A DNA stretch of 64,000 bases, from the NCBI GenBank assembly GCA_009363175.1, contig CP045205.1, positions 2,170,001 through 2,234,000 of the forward strand. The letters run 5' to 3'. The position numbers and the translations under genes were made by a program. The stretch is from Citrobacter telavivensis (lineage in GTDB: Bacteria; Pseudomonadota; Gammaproteobacteria; Enterobacterales; Enterobacteriaceae). The notes beneath the pieces are model-generated. The model saw only the letters and a program-made list of their open reading frames with translations, searched no databases and was not told the origin of the DNA. Positions 42,625 through 50,143 of the stretch are shown piece by piece. Each line of letters starts with the position of its first letter. The stretch's first letter is position 1.

Positions 42625-43011
42625 GAATCTTGACCTTTATGCTGTTATCACCACTTCCTGCCGTGGAAGTCAGTTTGAAACAATGTACTCCCACGGCGGG
42701 GCGTTTTGAAGGCTTTGCAGAAGAAGATTTTGCTGAATGGTTAAGCGCTATTGTGCTGTTATCGACTGGTTTTCAGCGGTTTTTCAGAGTCAAAAATAGC
42801 TGTTGTTGTGTTTTTTAGCATGATATTTCAGAGTTTTTGCTTATGGTTGGCGTATTCTCTTGCCGGGAAAAGGTTCTGCGCTCGTGAAATTTCGGGGTAA
42901 CGCTTACGTCATTTAATAATTCGTAAATACTGAAAGATTAACTGTCGGCTGTGTTATCGGGATGTACGGGAACCCTGATGGTGTAAATCTAATGTTAAGC
43001 AGGATTTATGA

Positions 43012-43143
43012 ATGACCTTGGATCTCATTAATTATTATTTAATAATTAAAAAGGCTTTACGTAAGTCGGGAATAATAGCAGCCTGGTTTGAGAAACATAA
43101 CAAAACTTTGCATCAGATTATTCGTATTAAGGCTTATAAATAA
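43012..43143 (+). CDS. Possible small protein, 43 residues, upstream of lrhA
   Basis: ATG at 43012 with AGCAGGA eight bases upstream, TAA at 43141. The predicted peptide starts MTLDLINYYLIIKKALRKSG and continues IIAAWFEKHNKTLHQIIRIK and AYK. It is basic, with alternating hydrophobic and charged residues that could form an amphipathic helix. I do not recognise it. It could be a chance ORF in AT-rich DNA: the inverted repeat at 43028-43049 and a possible Rcs box lie inside it. Too short to judge codon use. Confidence 0.3.
   Translation: MTLDLINYYLIIKKALRKSGIIAAWFEKHNKTLHQIIRIKAYK
43028..43049. repeat. AT-rich perfect inverted repeat upstream of lrhA
   Basis: TTAATTATTA (43028-43037), TT, TAATAATTAA (43040-43049). 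Ten paired bases, all A/T. May bind a dimeric regulator or H-NS. Confidence 0.6.
43113..43126. promoter_or_regulatory. Candidate RcsB/RcsAB box of lrhA
   Basis: TCAGATTATTCGTA matches the RcsAB consensus TAAGAATATTCCTA at 11 of 14 positions. The Rcs phosphorelay is known to control lrhA in E. coli. The site lies about 50-60 bp before the likely transcription start. Confidence 0.45.
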
Positions 43144-43550
43144 AAAGGTTTTAGGTTAAGATACGCATGAGGAAATGACATGTGGTCGCGTGATTTGTTA
43201 ATATCCCGAATGGGGTTTTGCGGCTAACTTACTGCCATGTATGCTTATTTCTCGTTGATGTATGCTCAGTTCCATTCTTTACATTTACACTTTTACATCC
43301 AGACAATGGCAGAAATCTGCATACACTTTAATAGGTCAGCCCGTTCTTAACGAAATAACCTGAGTGATCGCGTAAGGTATTATTACGTAAGAAAGGGAGT
43401 AGCATTTCGCCAGTCTCATGATATACCTATTTACTTTCACCTGCTGTCAGCGGGTGACTCTGCTAAGGAAGCGCATTACAAAGGGAATTGCTTGATTTTG
43501 TATGCACAGCATTAACAAGCTCAGTATGAGCCGCCAGTAAGTGAAAAATT

Positions 43551-44489
43551 ATGATAAATGCAAATCGTCCGATAATTAACCTCGACCTCGATCTGCTGAG
43601 AACATTTGTTGCTGTTGCCGATCTGAACACATTTGCAGCAGCGGCTGCAGCGGTGTGTCGTACTCAGTCTGCGGTGAGCCAACAGATGCAGCGCCTCGAG
43701 CAGCTCGTGGGAAAAGAACTCTTCGCTCGTCACGGTCGTAACAAACTGTTGACTGAACACGGCATTCAGCTTCTGGGTTACGCCAGAAAAATTTTACGTT
43801 TCAATGATGAGGCTTGCTCATCATTGATGTTCAGCAATCTTCAGGGAGTATTAACTATCGGGGCTTCTGATGAATCCGCCGATACGATACTGCCTTTTCT
43901 TCTGAATCGCATTAGTTCGGTTTATCCGAAACTTGCGCTGGATGTCAGGGTGAAGCGAAATGCCTTCATGCTCGACATGCTGAAATCGCAAGAGGTGGAT
44001 CTGATCGTCACCACCAATCGTCCAGGATCGTTTGAAAGCCTGACGCTGCGTACCTCACCGACGCACTGGTACTGTGCCGCAGAGTATGTGCTGCAAAAGG
44101 GCGAACCGGTTCCGCTGGTGTTATTGGACGATCCCAGTCCGTTCCGTGATGTGGTCCTTGCCACCCTGAATGCGGCGAATATCCCCTGGCGACTGGCTTA
44201 TGTCGCGTCGACACTGCCGGCGGTACGCGCGGCGGTGAAGGCCGGTCTCGGCGTGACGGCGCGCCCGGTAGAAATGATGAGCCCGGACCTGCGCGTGCTG
44301 GGGGCAGTTGACGGATTACCCCCGTTGCCGGACACCGAATACCTGCTCTGCCGTGACCCGGCGTCGAAGAACGATCTGGCGCAGGTCATCTATCAGGCGA
44401 TGGATACCTGGCAGAATCCGTGGCAGTACAGTCCGATTACCCCGGAAGGGGGAGATGATTCCGTGCTGGTCGAAGGAGACTATGAGTAA
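43551..44489 (+). CDS. lrhA: LysR-type regulator LrhA
   Basis: 312 residues, as in E. coli. It represses flhDC, so it blocks flagella and chemotaxis, and also affects fimbriae and RpoS. The winged helix-turn-helix is at about 12-70 (LDLDLLRTFVAVADLNTFAAAAAAVCRTQSAVSQQMQRLE); the effector domain follows from about 98 (GVLTIGASDESADTILPFLL). The N-terminal half is nearly identical to E. coli LrhA; the C-terminal tail differs more. ATG 43551 has no strong ribosome site (AAGTGAAAAATT). Long leader upstream, terminator downstream. Confidence 0.97.
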   Translation: MINANRPIINLDLDLLRTFVAVADLNTFAAAAAAVCRTQSAVSQQMQRLEQLVGKELFARHGRNKLLTEHGIQLLGYARKILRFNDEACSSLMFSNLQGVLTIGASDESADTILPFLLNRISSVYPKLALDVRVKRNAFMLDMLKSQEVDLIVTTNRPGSFESLTLRTSPTHWYCAAEYVLQKGEPVPLVLLDDPSPFRDVVLATLNAANIPWRLAYVASTLPAVRAAVKAGLGVTARPVEMMSPDLRVLGAVDGLPPLPDTEYLLCRDPASKNDLAQVIYQAMDTWQNPWQYSPITPEGGDDSVLVEGDYE

Positions 44490-44527
44490 CGGATCACAAA
44501 AAAGTCATTAAAAAATGTAAGTGTAAA

Positions 44528-44571
44528 AAAGAGCCACTGGTGATTAAAAAACATCCAGTGGTTCTTTTTTT
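44528..44571 (+). terminator. Rho-independent terminator after lrhA
   Basis: Stem AAAGAGCCACTGG (44528-44540) with CCAGTGGTTCTTT (44555-44567), one G-T pair, then TTTT. Confidence 0.9.
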
Positions 44572-44575
44572 GTAC

Positions 44576-45118
44576 TAATATCCTTAACGGACGGGTGGGA
44601 AAAGGTAAAAATCCTCATAAATCAGCGAGTAGACGTTGCGATAAAAAAACGCGTAAAAAATAAGCAAAATTCGCAACTCAACGCTCTCATGTTAAAAAAC
44701 GAGAGAAATTGTTGCTGTTTTTTGGGGTGGATTAACAAAAGCGTGTCACAGATCAAGAAAATACTCCTTTTTAGGGGAAGGCTTTTGGATCAATTCCTGT
44801 CAAAATAGGCGCGATTTTTCCTACTTACTTCACAACGGACACGATTCAACAACATCCCTTTTTAGCCTGTGAACCGATCAACACGGTGCTAAAGCGCATT
44901 AAATGTTAAGGGTGTTGTTATCATGTAAATTAATGTGAGGAAACTTTTGTCAAAGTTGACAAAAGGTTATAGAAAGGAGTAAAAAACCCCATCAATTGGC
45001 TGTCTAAAACATTTTTTGCAGCGATTGTAAGGTTTTTTTTATTCCTCCCCATGAATCGATGTGGCGTTCATCTGCCGAAAAGAGCAGAGAATTTGGCGCT
45101 ACTTTTGATGAGTAAGCA
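44576..45118 (+). promoter_or_regulatory. nuo operon promoter and leader region
   Basis: 543 AT-rich bases between the lrhA terminator and nuoA. In E. coli this region holds the nuo promoters with ArcA, NarL, Fis and IHF sites. Here a NarL-type heptamer TACTCCT is at 44762-44768 and a perfect 22-bp palindrome is at 44944-44965. I could not fix the transcription start. A 39-codon frame at 44689 lacks a ribosome site. Confidence 0.6.
44944..44965. promoter_or_regulatory. 22-bp palindrome in the nuo leader
   Basis: CTTTTGTCAA-AG-TTGACAAAAG, ten perfect pairs. The right arm contains TTGACA, a -35-like hexamer. Could be an operator or, in RNA, a hairpin 150 bases before nuoA. Confidence 0.6.
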
Positions 45119-45562
45119 ATGAGTATGTCAACATCCACTGAAGTCATCGCTCATCACTGGGCATTCGCTATCTTTCTTATTGTTGCCATTGGCCTGTGCT
45201 GCCTGATGCTTATCGGCGGTTGGTTTTTAGGCGGTCGCGCACGCGCGAGGTCAAAAAACACCCCGTTTGAATCAGGTATCGACTCGGTCGGCACCGCCCG
45301 CTTACGCCTGTCTGCCAAGTTTTATCTGGTAGCCATGTTCTTCGTTATCTTCGACGTTGAAGCGCTGTATCTGTTCGCATGGTCGACCTCTATCCGTGAA
45401 AGCGGCTGGGTTGGCTTTGTGGAAGCTGCAATTTTTATTTTTGTGTTACTGGCAGGTCTGGTTTATCTGGTGCGTATTGGCGCGCTGGACTGGACGCCCG
45501 CGCGTTCACGCCGCGAGCGTATGAACCCGGAAACGAACAGTATCGCTAATCGTCAACGCTAA
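45119..45562 (+). CDS. nuoA: NADH-quinone oxidoreductase subunit A
   Basis: 147 residues, as in E. coli. Membrane subunit of complex I with three helices (about 14-38, 68-88 and 98-118). The loop after helix 1 carries the conserved FESGIDSVGTARLRLSAKFYLVAMFFVIFDVEALYLF, which lines the quinone-site junction with NuoH and NuoJ. First gene of the 13-gene nuo operon; nuoB begins 15 bases later. Confidence 0.97.
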   Translation: MSMSTSTEVIAHHWAFAIFLIVAIGLCCLMLIGGWFLGGRARARSKNTPFESGIDSVGTARLRLSAKFYLVAMFFVIFDVEALYLFAWSTSIRESGWVGFVEAAIFIFVLLAGLVYLVRIGALDWTPARSRRERMNPETNSIANRQR

Positions 45563-45577
45563 CCGCGAGGCATTAAG

Positions 45578-46240
45578 ATGGATTATACGCTCACCCGCAT
45601 AGATCCTAACGGTGAGAACGACCGTTACCCCCTGCAAAAGCAGGAGATCGTAACCGACCCCCTGGAACAGGAAGTTAACAAAAACGTGTTCATGGGCAAA
45701 CTGCATGACATGGTTAACTGGGGTCGCAAAAACTCAATCTGGCCTTATAACTTCGGCCTTTCCTGCTGCTACGTTGAGATGGTGACCTCGTTCACCGCCG
45801 TGCATGACGTGGCGCGCTTTGGTGCGGAAGTTCTGCGTGCTTCACCGCGTCAGGCCGACCTGATGGTGGTGGCGGGGACCTGCTTTACCAAAATGGCGCC
45901 GGTCATCCAGCGTCTCTACGACCAGATGCTGGAGCCGAAATGGGTGATTTCCATGGGCGCGTGTGCCAACTCCGGCGGTATGTACGATATTTATTCGGTA
46001 GTGCAGGGCGTTGATAAGTTTATCCCTGTGGATGTTTACATCCCGGGTTGCCCGCCGCGTCCGGAAGCGTACATGCAGGCGTTAATGCTGTTGCAGGATT
46101 CCATTGGCAAAGAACGTCGTCCGCTCTCCTGGGTGGTTGGCGATCAGGGCGTTTATCGCGCCAACATGCAGTCAGAGCGCGAGCGTAAACGCGGCGAACG
46201 CATTGCAGTAACGAATCTGCGTACACCAGACGAGATTTAA
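45578..46240 (+). CDS. nuoB: NADH-quinone oxidoreductase subunit B
   Basis: 220 residues. Holds the last iron-sulfur cluster, N2, which gives electrons to quinone. Its four cysteine ligands are visible: the adjacent pair in FGLSCCYVEM, one in MGACANSGGMYD and one in PGCPPRPEAYMQ. Sits on the membrane arm at the quinone site with NuoCD. Confidence 0.98.
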   Translation: MDYTLTRIDPNGENDRYPLQKQEIVTDPLEQEVNKNVFMGKLHDMVNWGRKNSIWPYNFGLSCCYVEMVTSFTAVHDVARFGAEVLRASPRQADLMVVAGTCFTKMAPVIQRLYDQMLEPKWVISMGACANSGGMYDIYSVVQGVDKFIPVDVYIPGCPPRPEAYMQALMLLQDSIGKERRPLSWVVGDQGVYRANMQSERERKRGERIAVTNLRTPDEI

Positions 46241-46328
46241 TTTGCGCCTGTCGGCAGCAGCATTTTCTTCGCCCATCACTACATAAATTCAGCGAAGCTC
46301 TGTCGACAGTCACCACGGACCATTTGCA

Positions 46329-48131
46329 ATGGTGAACAATATGACCGACTTAACCGCGCAAGATGCCGCATGGCAGACCCGGGATCACCTTGATGACCCG
46401 GTCATCGGCGAACTGCGCAACCGTTTTGGGCCGGATGCCTTTACCGTTCAGGCGACTCGCACCGGGGTACCCGTTGTTTGGGTCAAGCGTGAACAATTAC
46501 TGGAAGTGGGCGATTTCTTAAAGAGATTGCCGAAACCTTACGTCATGCTGTTTGACTTACACGGCATGGACGAACGTCTGCGCACACACCGCGAAGGGTT
46601 ACCCGCCGCGGATTTTTCCGTTTTCTACCACCTGATTTCCATTGAGCGCAATCGCGATATCATGCTCAAGGTGGCATTGTCAGAAAACGATCTGCGCGTG
46701 CCGACCTTCACCAAACTGTTCCCGAACGCCAACTGGTATGAGCGTGAAACCTGGGAAATGTTTGGCATTGATATTGAAGGTCACCCGCACCTGACGCGCC
46801 TGCTGATGCCACATACCTGGCAGGGCCACCCGCTACGTAAAGACTACCCGGCGCGTGCCACCGAATTCGATCCGTTTGAGCTGACTAAAGCGAAACAGGA
46901 TCTGGAAATGGAAGCGCTGACTTTCAAACCGGAAGACTGGGGTATGCAGCGCGGAACCGAAAACGAGGACTTCATGTTCCTCAACCTCGGCCCGAACCAC
47001 CCGTCCTCTCACGGTGCATTCCGTATTGTGCTTCAGCTTGATGGCGAAGAAATTGTCGACTGCGTGCCTGACATCGGCTACCACCACCGTGGTGCTGAAA
47101 AGATGGGTGAACGTCAGTCCTGGCACAGCTATATTCCGTATACCGACCGTATCGAATACCTCGGCGGCTGCGTTAACGAGATGCCGTACGTGCTGGCAGT
47201 GGAAAAACTGGCGGGCATTACCGTACCGGAACGCGTTAACGTTATCCGGGTGATGCTCTCCGAACTGTTCCGCATTAACAGTCACCTGCTGTATATCTCG
47301 ACGTTTATTCAGGACGTCGGCGCCATGACGCCGGTCTTCTTTGCCTTTACCGATCGCCAGAAAATCTACGACATCGTGGAAGCGGTCACCGGCTACCGTA
47401 TGCACCCGGCCTGGTTCCGTATCGGCGGCGTGGCGCATGACCTGCCGCGCGGTTGGGACAAACTGCTGCGTGAGTTCCTCGACTGGATGCCGAAGCGTCT
47501 GGCTTCTTACGAGAAAGCCGCACTGCAAAACACCATTCTGAAAGGGCGTTCGCAGGGCGTTGCCGCTTACGGTAAGAAAGAAGCGCTGGACTGGGGTTGC
47601 ACCGGCGCGGCGCTGCGTGCGACCGGTATTGATTTCGACGTGCGTAAAGCGCGCCCTTACTCTGGCTATGAAAACTTTGACTTTGAAGTGCCGGTTGGCG
47701 GCGGGGTTTCCGACTGCTACACCCGCGTAATGCTGAAAGTTGAAGAGTTGCGTCAGAGTCTGCGCATCCTTGAGCAGTGCCTCAACAACATGCCGGAAGG
47801 CCCGTTCAAAGCGGATCACCCGCTGACGACGCCGCCGCCGAAAGAGCGCACGCTGCAACATATCGAAACCCTGATCACCCACTTCCTGCAAGTGTCGTGG
47901 GGCCCGGTCATGCCGGCGAACGAGTCCTTCCAGATGGTGGAAGCGACCAAGGGTATCAACAGTTACTACCTGACCAGTGATGGCAGCACCATGAGTTATC
48001 GTACCCGTATTCGTACCCCGAGCTATGCGCATCTGCAGCAGATCCCGGTGGCAGTACGTGGCAGCCTGGTGTCCGACCTGATCGTCCATCTGGGTAGTAT
48101 CGATTTTGTTATGTCAGATGTGGACCGCTAA
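46329..48131 (+). CDS. nuoC: NADH-quinone oxidoreductase fused subunit C/D
   Basis: 600 residues, the fused NuoC-NuoD form of enterobacteria. The NuoC part (about 1-185) ends with the GHPLRKDYPARATEF block. The NuoD part (from about 210) starts FLNLGPNHPSSHGAFRIVLQLDGE and forms the quinone pocket with NuoB; it ends GSIDFVMSDVDR. ATG at 46329 or 46341 possible; the longer form matches E. coli. The 88-base gap after nuoB is the second largest in the operon before the ERIC. Confidence 0.97.
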   Translation: MVNNMTDLTAQDAAWQTRDHLDDPVIGELRNRFGPDAFTVQATRTGVPVVWVKREQLLEVGDFLKRLPKPYVMLFDLHGMDERLRTHREGLPAADFSVFYHLISIERNRDIMLKVALSENDLRVPTFTKLFPNANWYERETWEMFGIDIEGHPHLTRLLMPHTWQGHPLRKDYPARATEFDPFELTKAKQDLEMEALTFKPEDWGMQRGTENEDFMFLNLGPNHPSSHGAFRIVLQLDGEEIVDCVPDIGYHHRGAEKMGERQSWHSYIPYTDRIEYLGGCVNEMPYVLAVEKLAGITVPERVNVIRVMLSELFRINSHLLYISTFIQDVGAMTPVFFAFTDRQKIYDIVEAVTGYRMHPAWFRIGGVAHDLPRGWDKLLREFLDWMPKRLASYEKAALQNTILKGRSQGVAAYGKKEALDWGCTGAALRATGIDFDVRKARPYSGYENFDFEVPVGGGVSDCYTRVMLKVEELRQSLRILEQCLNNMPEGPFKADHPLTTPPPKERTLQHIETLITHFLQVSWGPVMPANESFQMVEATKGINSYYLTSDGSTMSYRTRIRTPSYAHLQQIPVAVRGSLVSDLIVHLGSIDFVMSDVDR

Positions 48132-48133
48132 TT

Positions 48134-48634
48134 ATGCACGAGAATCAACAACCACAAACCGAGGCTTTTGAGCTGAGTGCGGCAGAGCGTGAAGCCATTG
48201 AGCACGAGAAGCACCACTACGAAGACCCGCGTGCGGCGTCCATTGAAGCGCTGAAGATCGTTCAGAAGCAGCGCGGCTGGGTGCCGGACGGTGCTATCCA
48301 CGCGATCGCCGATGTGCTGGGGATCCCGGCCAGCGATGTCGAAGGTGTTGCGACGTTCTACAGCCAAATCTTCCGCCAGCCGGTGGGTCGCCATGTGATC
48401 CGCTATTGCGATAGCGTGGTATGCCATATCAACGGTTACCAGGGGATTCAGGCTGCGCTGGAGAAAAAGCTCAACATCAAGCCGGGGCAGACGACCTTCG
48501 ACGGTCGCTTTACGCTGCTGCCGACCTGCTGCCTGGGGAACTGCGATAAAGGGCCGAACATGATGATCGATGAGGATACTCACGCTCACCTGACCCCGGA
48601 AGGCATTCCTGAACTGCTGGAGCGGTATAAATGA
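48134..48634 (+). CDS. nuoE: NADH-quinone oxidoreductase subunit E
   Basis: 166 residues, thioredoxin-like. Binds the 2Fe-2S cluster N1a with cysteines in YCDSVVCHINGY and in LPTCCLGNCDKGP. Forms the NADH-oxidising tip with NuoF and NuoG. Starts two bases after nuoC and overlaps nuoF by four. Confidence 0.97.
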   Translation: MHENQQPQTEAFELSAAEREAIEHEKHHYEDPRAASIEALKIVQKQRGWVPDGAIHAIADVLGIPASDVEGVATFYSQIFRQPVGRHVIRYCDSVVCHINGYQGIQAALEKKLNIKPGQTTFDGRFTLLPTCCLGNCDKGPNMMIDEDTHAHLTPEGIPELLERYK

Positions 48635-49968
48635 AAGACATTATCCGTACTCCCGAAACGCATCCGCTGACCTGGCGGCTGCGTGATGACAAACAGCCCG
48701 TCTGGCTGGACGAATACCGTAGCAAGAACGGCTACGAAGGTGCGCGTAAGGCGCTGACCGGTCTGTCGCCGGACGAGATTGTCAACCAGGTAAAAGACGC
48801 TGGCCTGAAAGGGCGCGGCGGCGCGGGCTTTTCCACGGGGCTTAAGTGGAGCCTGATGCCAAAAGACGAATCCATGAACATCCGTTACCTGCTGTGTAAC
48901 GCCGATGAAATGGAGCCGGGCACCTATAAAGACCGTTTGCTGATGGAACAACTGCCGCACCTGTTGGTAGAAGGCATGTTGATCTCCGCGTTTGCGCTGA
49001 AAGCGTACCGGGGTTACATCTTCCTGCGCGGTGAATACATTGAAGCCGCCGTGAATCTGCGCCGTGCGATTGCGGAAGCGACCGAAGCCGGTCTGCTTGG
49101 CAAAAACATTATGGGCACCGGTTTTGACTTCGAACTGTTTGTCCATACCGGGGCAGGGCGTTACATCTGCGGTGAAGAGACTGCGCTTATCAACTCCCTC
49201 GAAGGCCGTCGCGCTAACCCGCGCTCGAAGCCGCCGTTCCCGGCGACCTCTGGCGCATGGGGTAAACCGACCTGCGTCAACAACGTGGAAACGCTGTGTA
49301 ACGTTCCGGCGATCCTTGATAACGGCGTGGAGTGGTATCAGAACATTTCGAAGAGCAAAGATGCCGGTACCAAGCTGATGGGCTTCTCTGGTCGCGTGAA
49401 GAATCCGGGACTGTGGGAACTGCCGTTCGGTACCACCGCGCGTGAGATCCTCGAAGATTACGCGGGCGGTATGCGCGATGGGCTCAAGTTCAAAGCCTGG
49501 CAGCCCGGCGGCGCGGGAACCGATTTCCTGACGGAAGCGCACCTCGATTTGCCAATGGAATTTGAGAGCATTGGTAAGGCCGGAAGCCGTTTGGGTACGG
49601 CGCTGGCGATGGCGGTTGACCACGAGATTGGCATGGTGGGGCTGGTGCGAAACCTGGAAGAATTCTTCGCCCGTGAATCATGCGGTTGGTGTACGCCATG
49701 TCGTGACGGCCTGCCGTGGAGCGTAAAAATTCTGCGTGCGCTGGAGCGTGGTGAAGGTCAACCGGGGGATATCGAGACGCTTGAGCAACTGTGTCGTTTC
49801 CTCGGTCCGGGTAAAACCTTCTGTGCACACGCACCGGGTGCGGTTGAGCCGCTACAGAGCGCCATTAAATATTTCCGCGAAGAATTCGAAGCTGGCATCA
49901 AGCAGTCGTTCAGTAATACCCATGCGATTGGTGGTATTCAGCCGAACCTGCTTAAAGAGCGCTGGTAA
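48631..49968 (+). CDS. nuoF: NADH-quinone oxidoreductase subunit F
   Basis: 445 residues. Binds NADH, FMN and the 4Fe-4S cluster N3. NADH loop LKGRGGAGFSTGLKWSLMP (about 60-78), FMN site CNADEMEPGTYKDR, cluster motif ESCGWCTPCRDG with a fourth cysteine near 398 (GKTFCAHAPGA). Overlaps nuoE by four bases. After its stop the operon is interrupted by an ERIC element before nuoG. Confidence 0.98.
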   Translation: MKDIIRTPETHPLTWRLRDDKQPVWLDEYRSKNGYEGARKALTGLSPDEIVNQVKDAGLKGRGGAGFSTGLKWSLMPKDESMNIRYLLCNADEMEPGTYKDRLLMEQLPHLLVEGMLISAFALKAYRGYIFLRGEYIEAAVNLRRAIAEATEAGLLGKNIMGTGFDFELFVHTGAGRYICGEETALINSLEGRRANPRSKPPFPATSGAWGKPTCVNNVETLCNVPAILDNGVEWYQNISKSKDAGTKLMGFSGRVKNPGLWELPFGTTAREILEDYAGGMRDGLKFKAWQPGGAGTDFLTEAHLDLPMEFESIGKAGSRLGTALAMAVDHEIGMVGLVRNLEEFFARESCGWCTPCRDGLPWSVKILRALERGEGQPGDIETLEQLCRFLGPGKTFCAHAPGAVEPLQSAIKYFREEFEAGIKQSFSNTHAIGGIQPNLLKERW

Positions 49969-49979
49969 ACGTTTTACGC

Positions 49980-50100
49980 GAAAGCATTCAAGCTACGTCA
50001 AGGCGGCGACTGAGAGAATCCACTGAGCTTACTGATGTAAGTGACTGGGGTGAACGAAGGAAGCCAACGCCGAGGTAGCTTGAAGGATAAAGCGGAAAAG
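49980..50100. repeat. ERIC element between nuoF and nuoG
   Basis: Standard-length ERIC in the opposite orientation to the one at 41114. The conserved core, TGTAAGTGACTGGGGTGAACG (50036-50056), matches the sequence used for ERIC-PCR priming. The flanking arms AGCTACGTCAAGGCGGCGA and CGCCGAGGTAGCTTGAAGGA (50070-50090) are present. It accounts for most of the 175-base gap between nuoF and nuoG, which in the rest of the operon is short or overlapping. Confidence 0.92.
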
Positions 50101-50143
50101 AAATTCGATTAACGCTCAGTCTCTGACTGAGCCAACTGGAAGC

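Larger units (their letters stand above)
42625..43550. promoter_or_regulatory. Long AT-rich gap between alaA and lrhA
   Basis: 926 bases, the largest gap in the window. It holds the divergent promoters of alaA and lrhA, an AT-rich perfect inverted repeat (43028-43049), a possible Rcs box, a possible small ORF and the start of the long lrhA leader. From memory, E. coli lrhA transcription starts roughly 370 bases before its ATG; here that falls near 43170-43180, after a possible -10 TAAGAT at 43157-43162. Nothing else in the gap looks coding. Confidence 0.55.

Noticed and set aside
42630..42818. 62-codon open frame beside the alaA start
   Set aside because: No recognised homologue and no ribosome site; overlaps the alaA promoter region.
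44689..44808. 39-codon ORF (MLKNERNCCCFLGWINKSVS...) in the nuo promoter region
   Set aside because: No ribosome-binding site before the ATG, unusual run of three cysteines, and location over likely regulatory DNA. Probably chance.
46833..48089. 418-codon reverse frame over nuoC
   Set aside because: Shadow of nuoC in a GC-rich region; no start signals.
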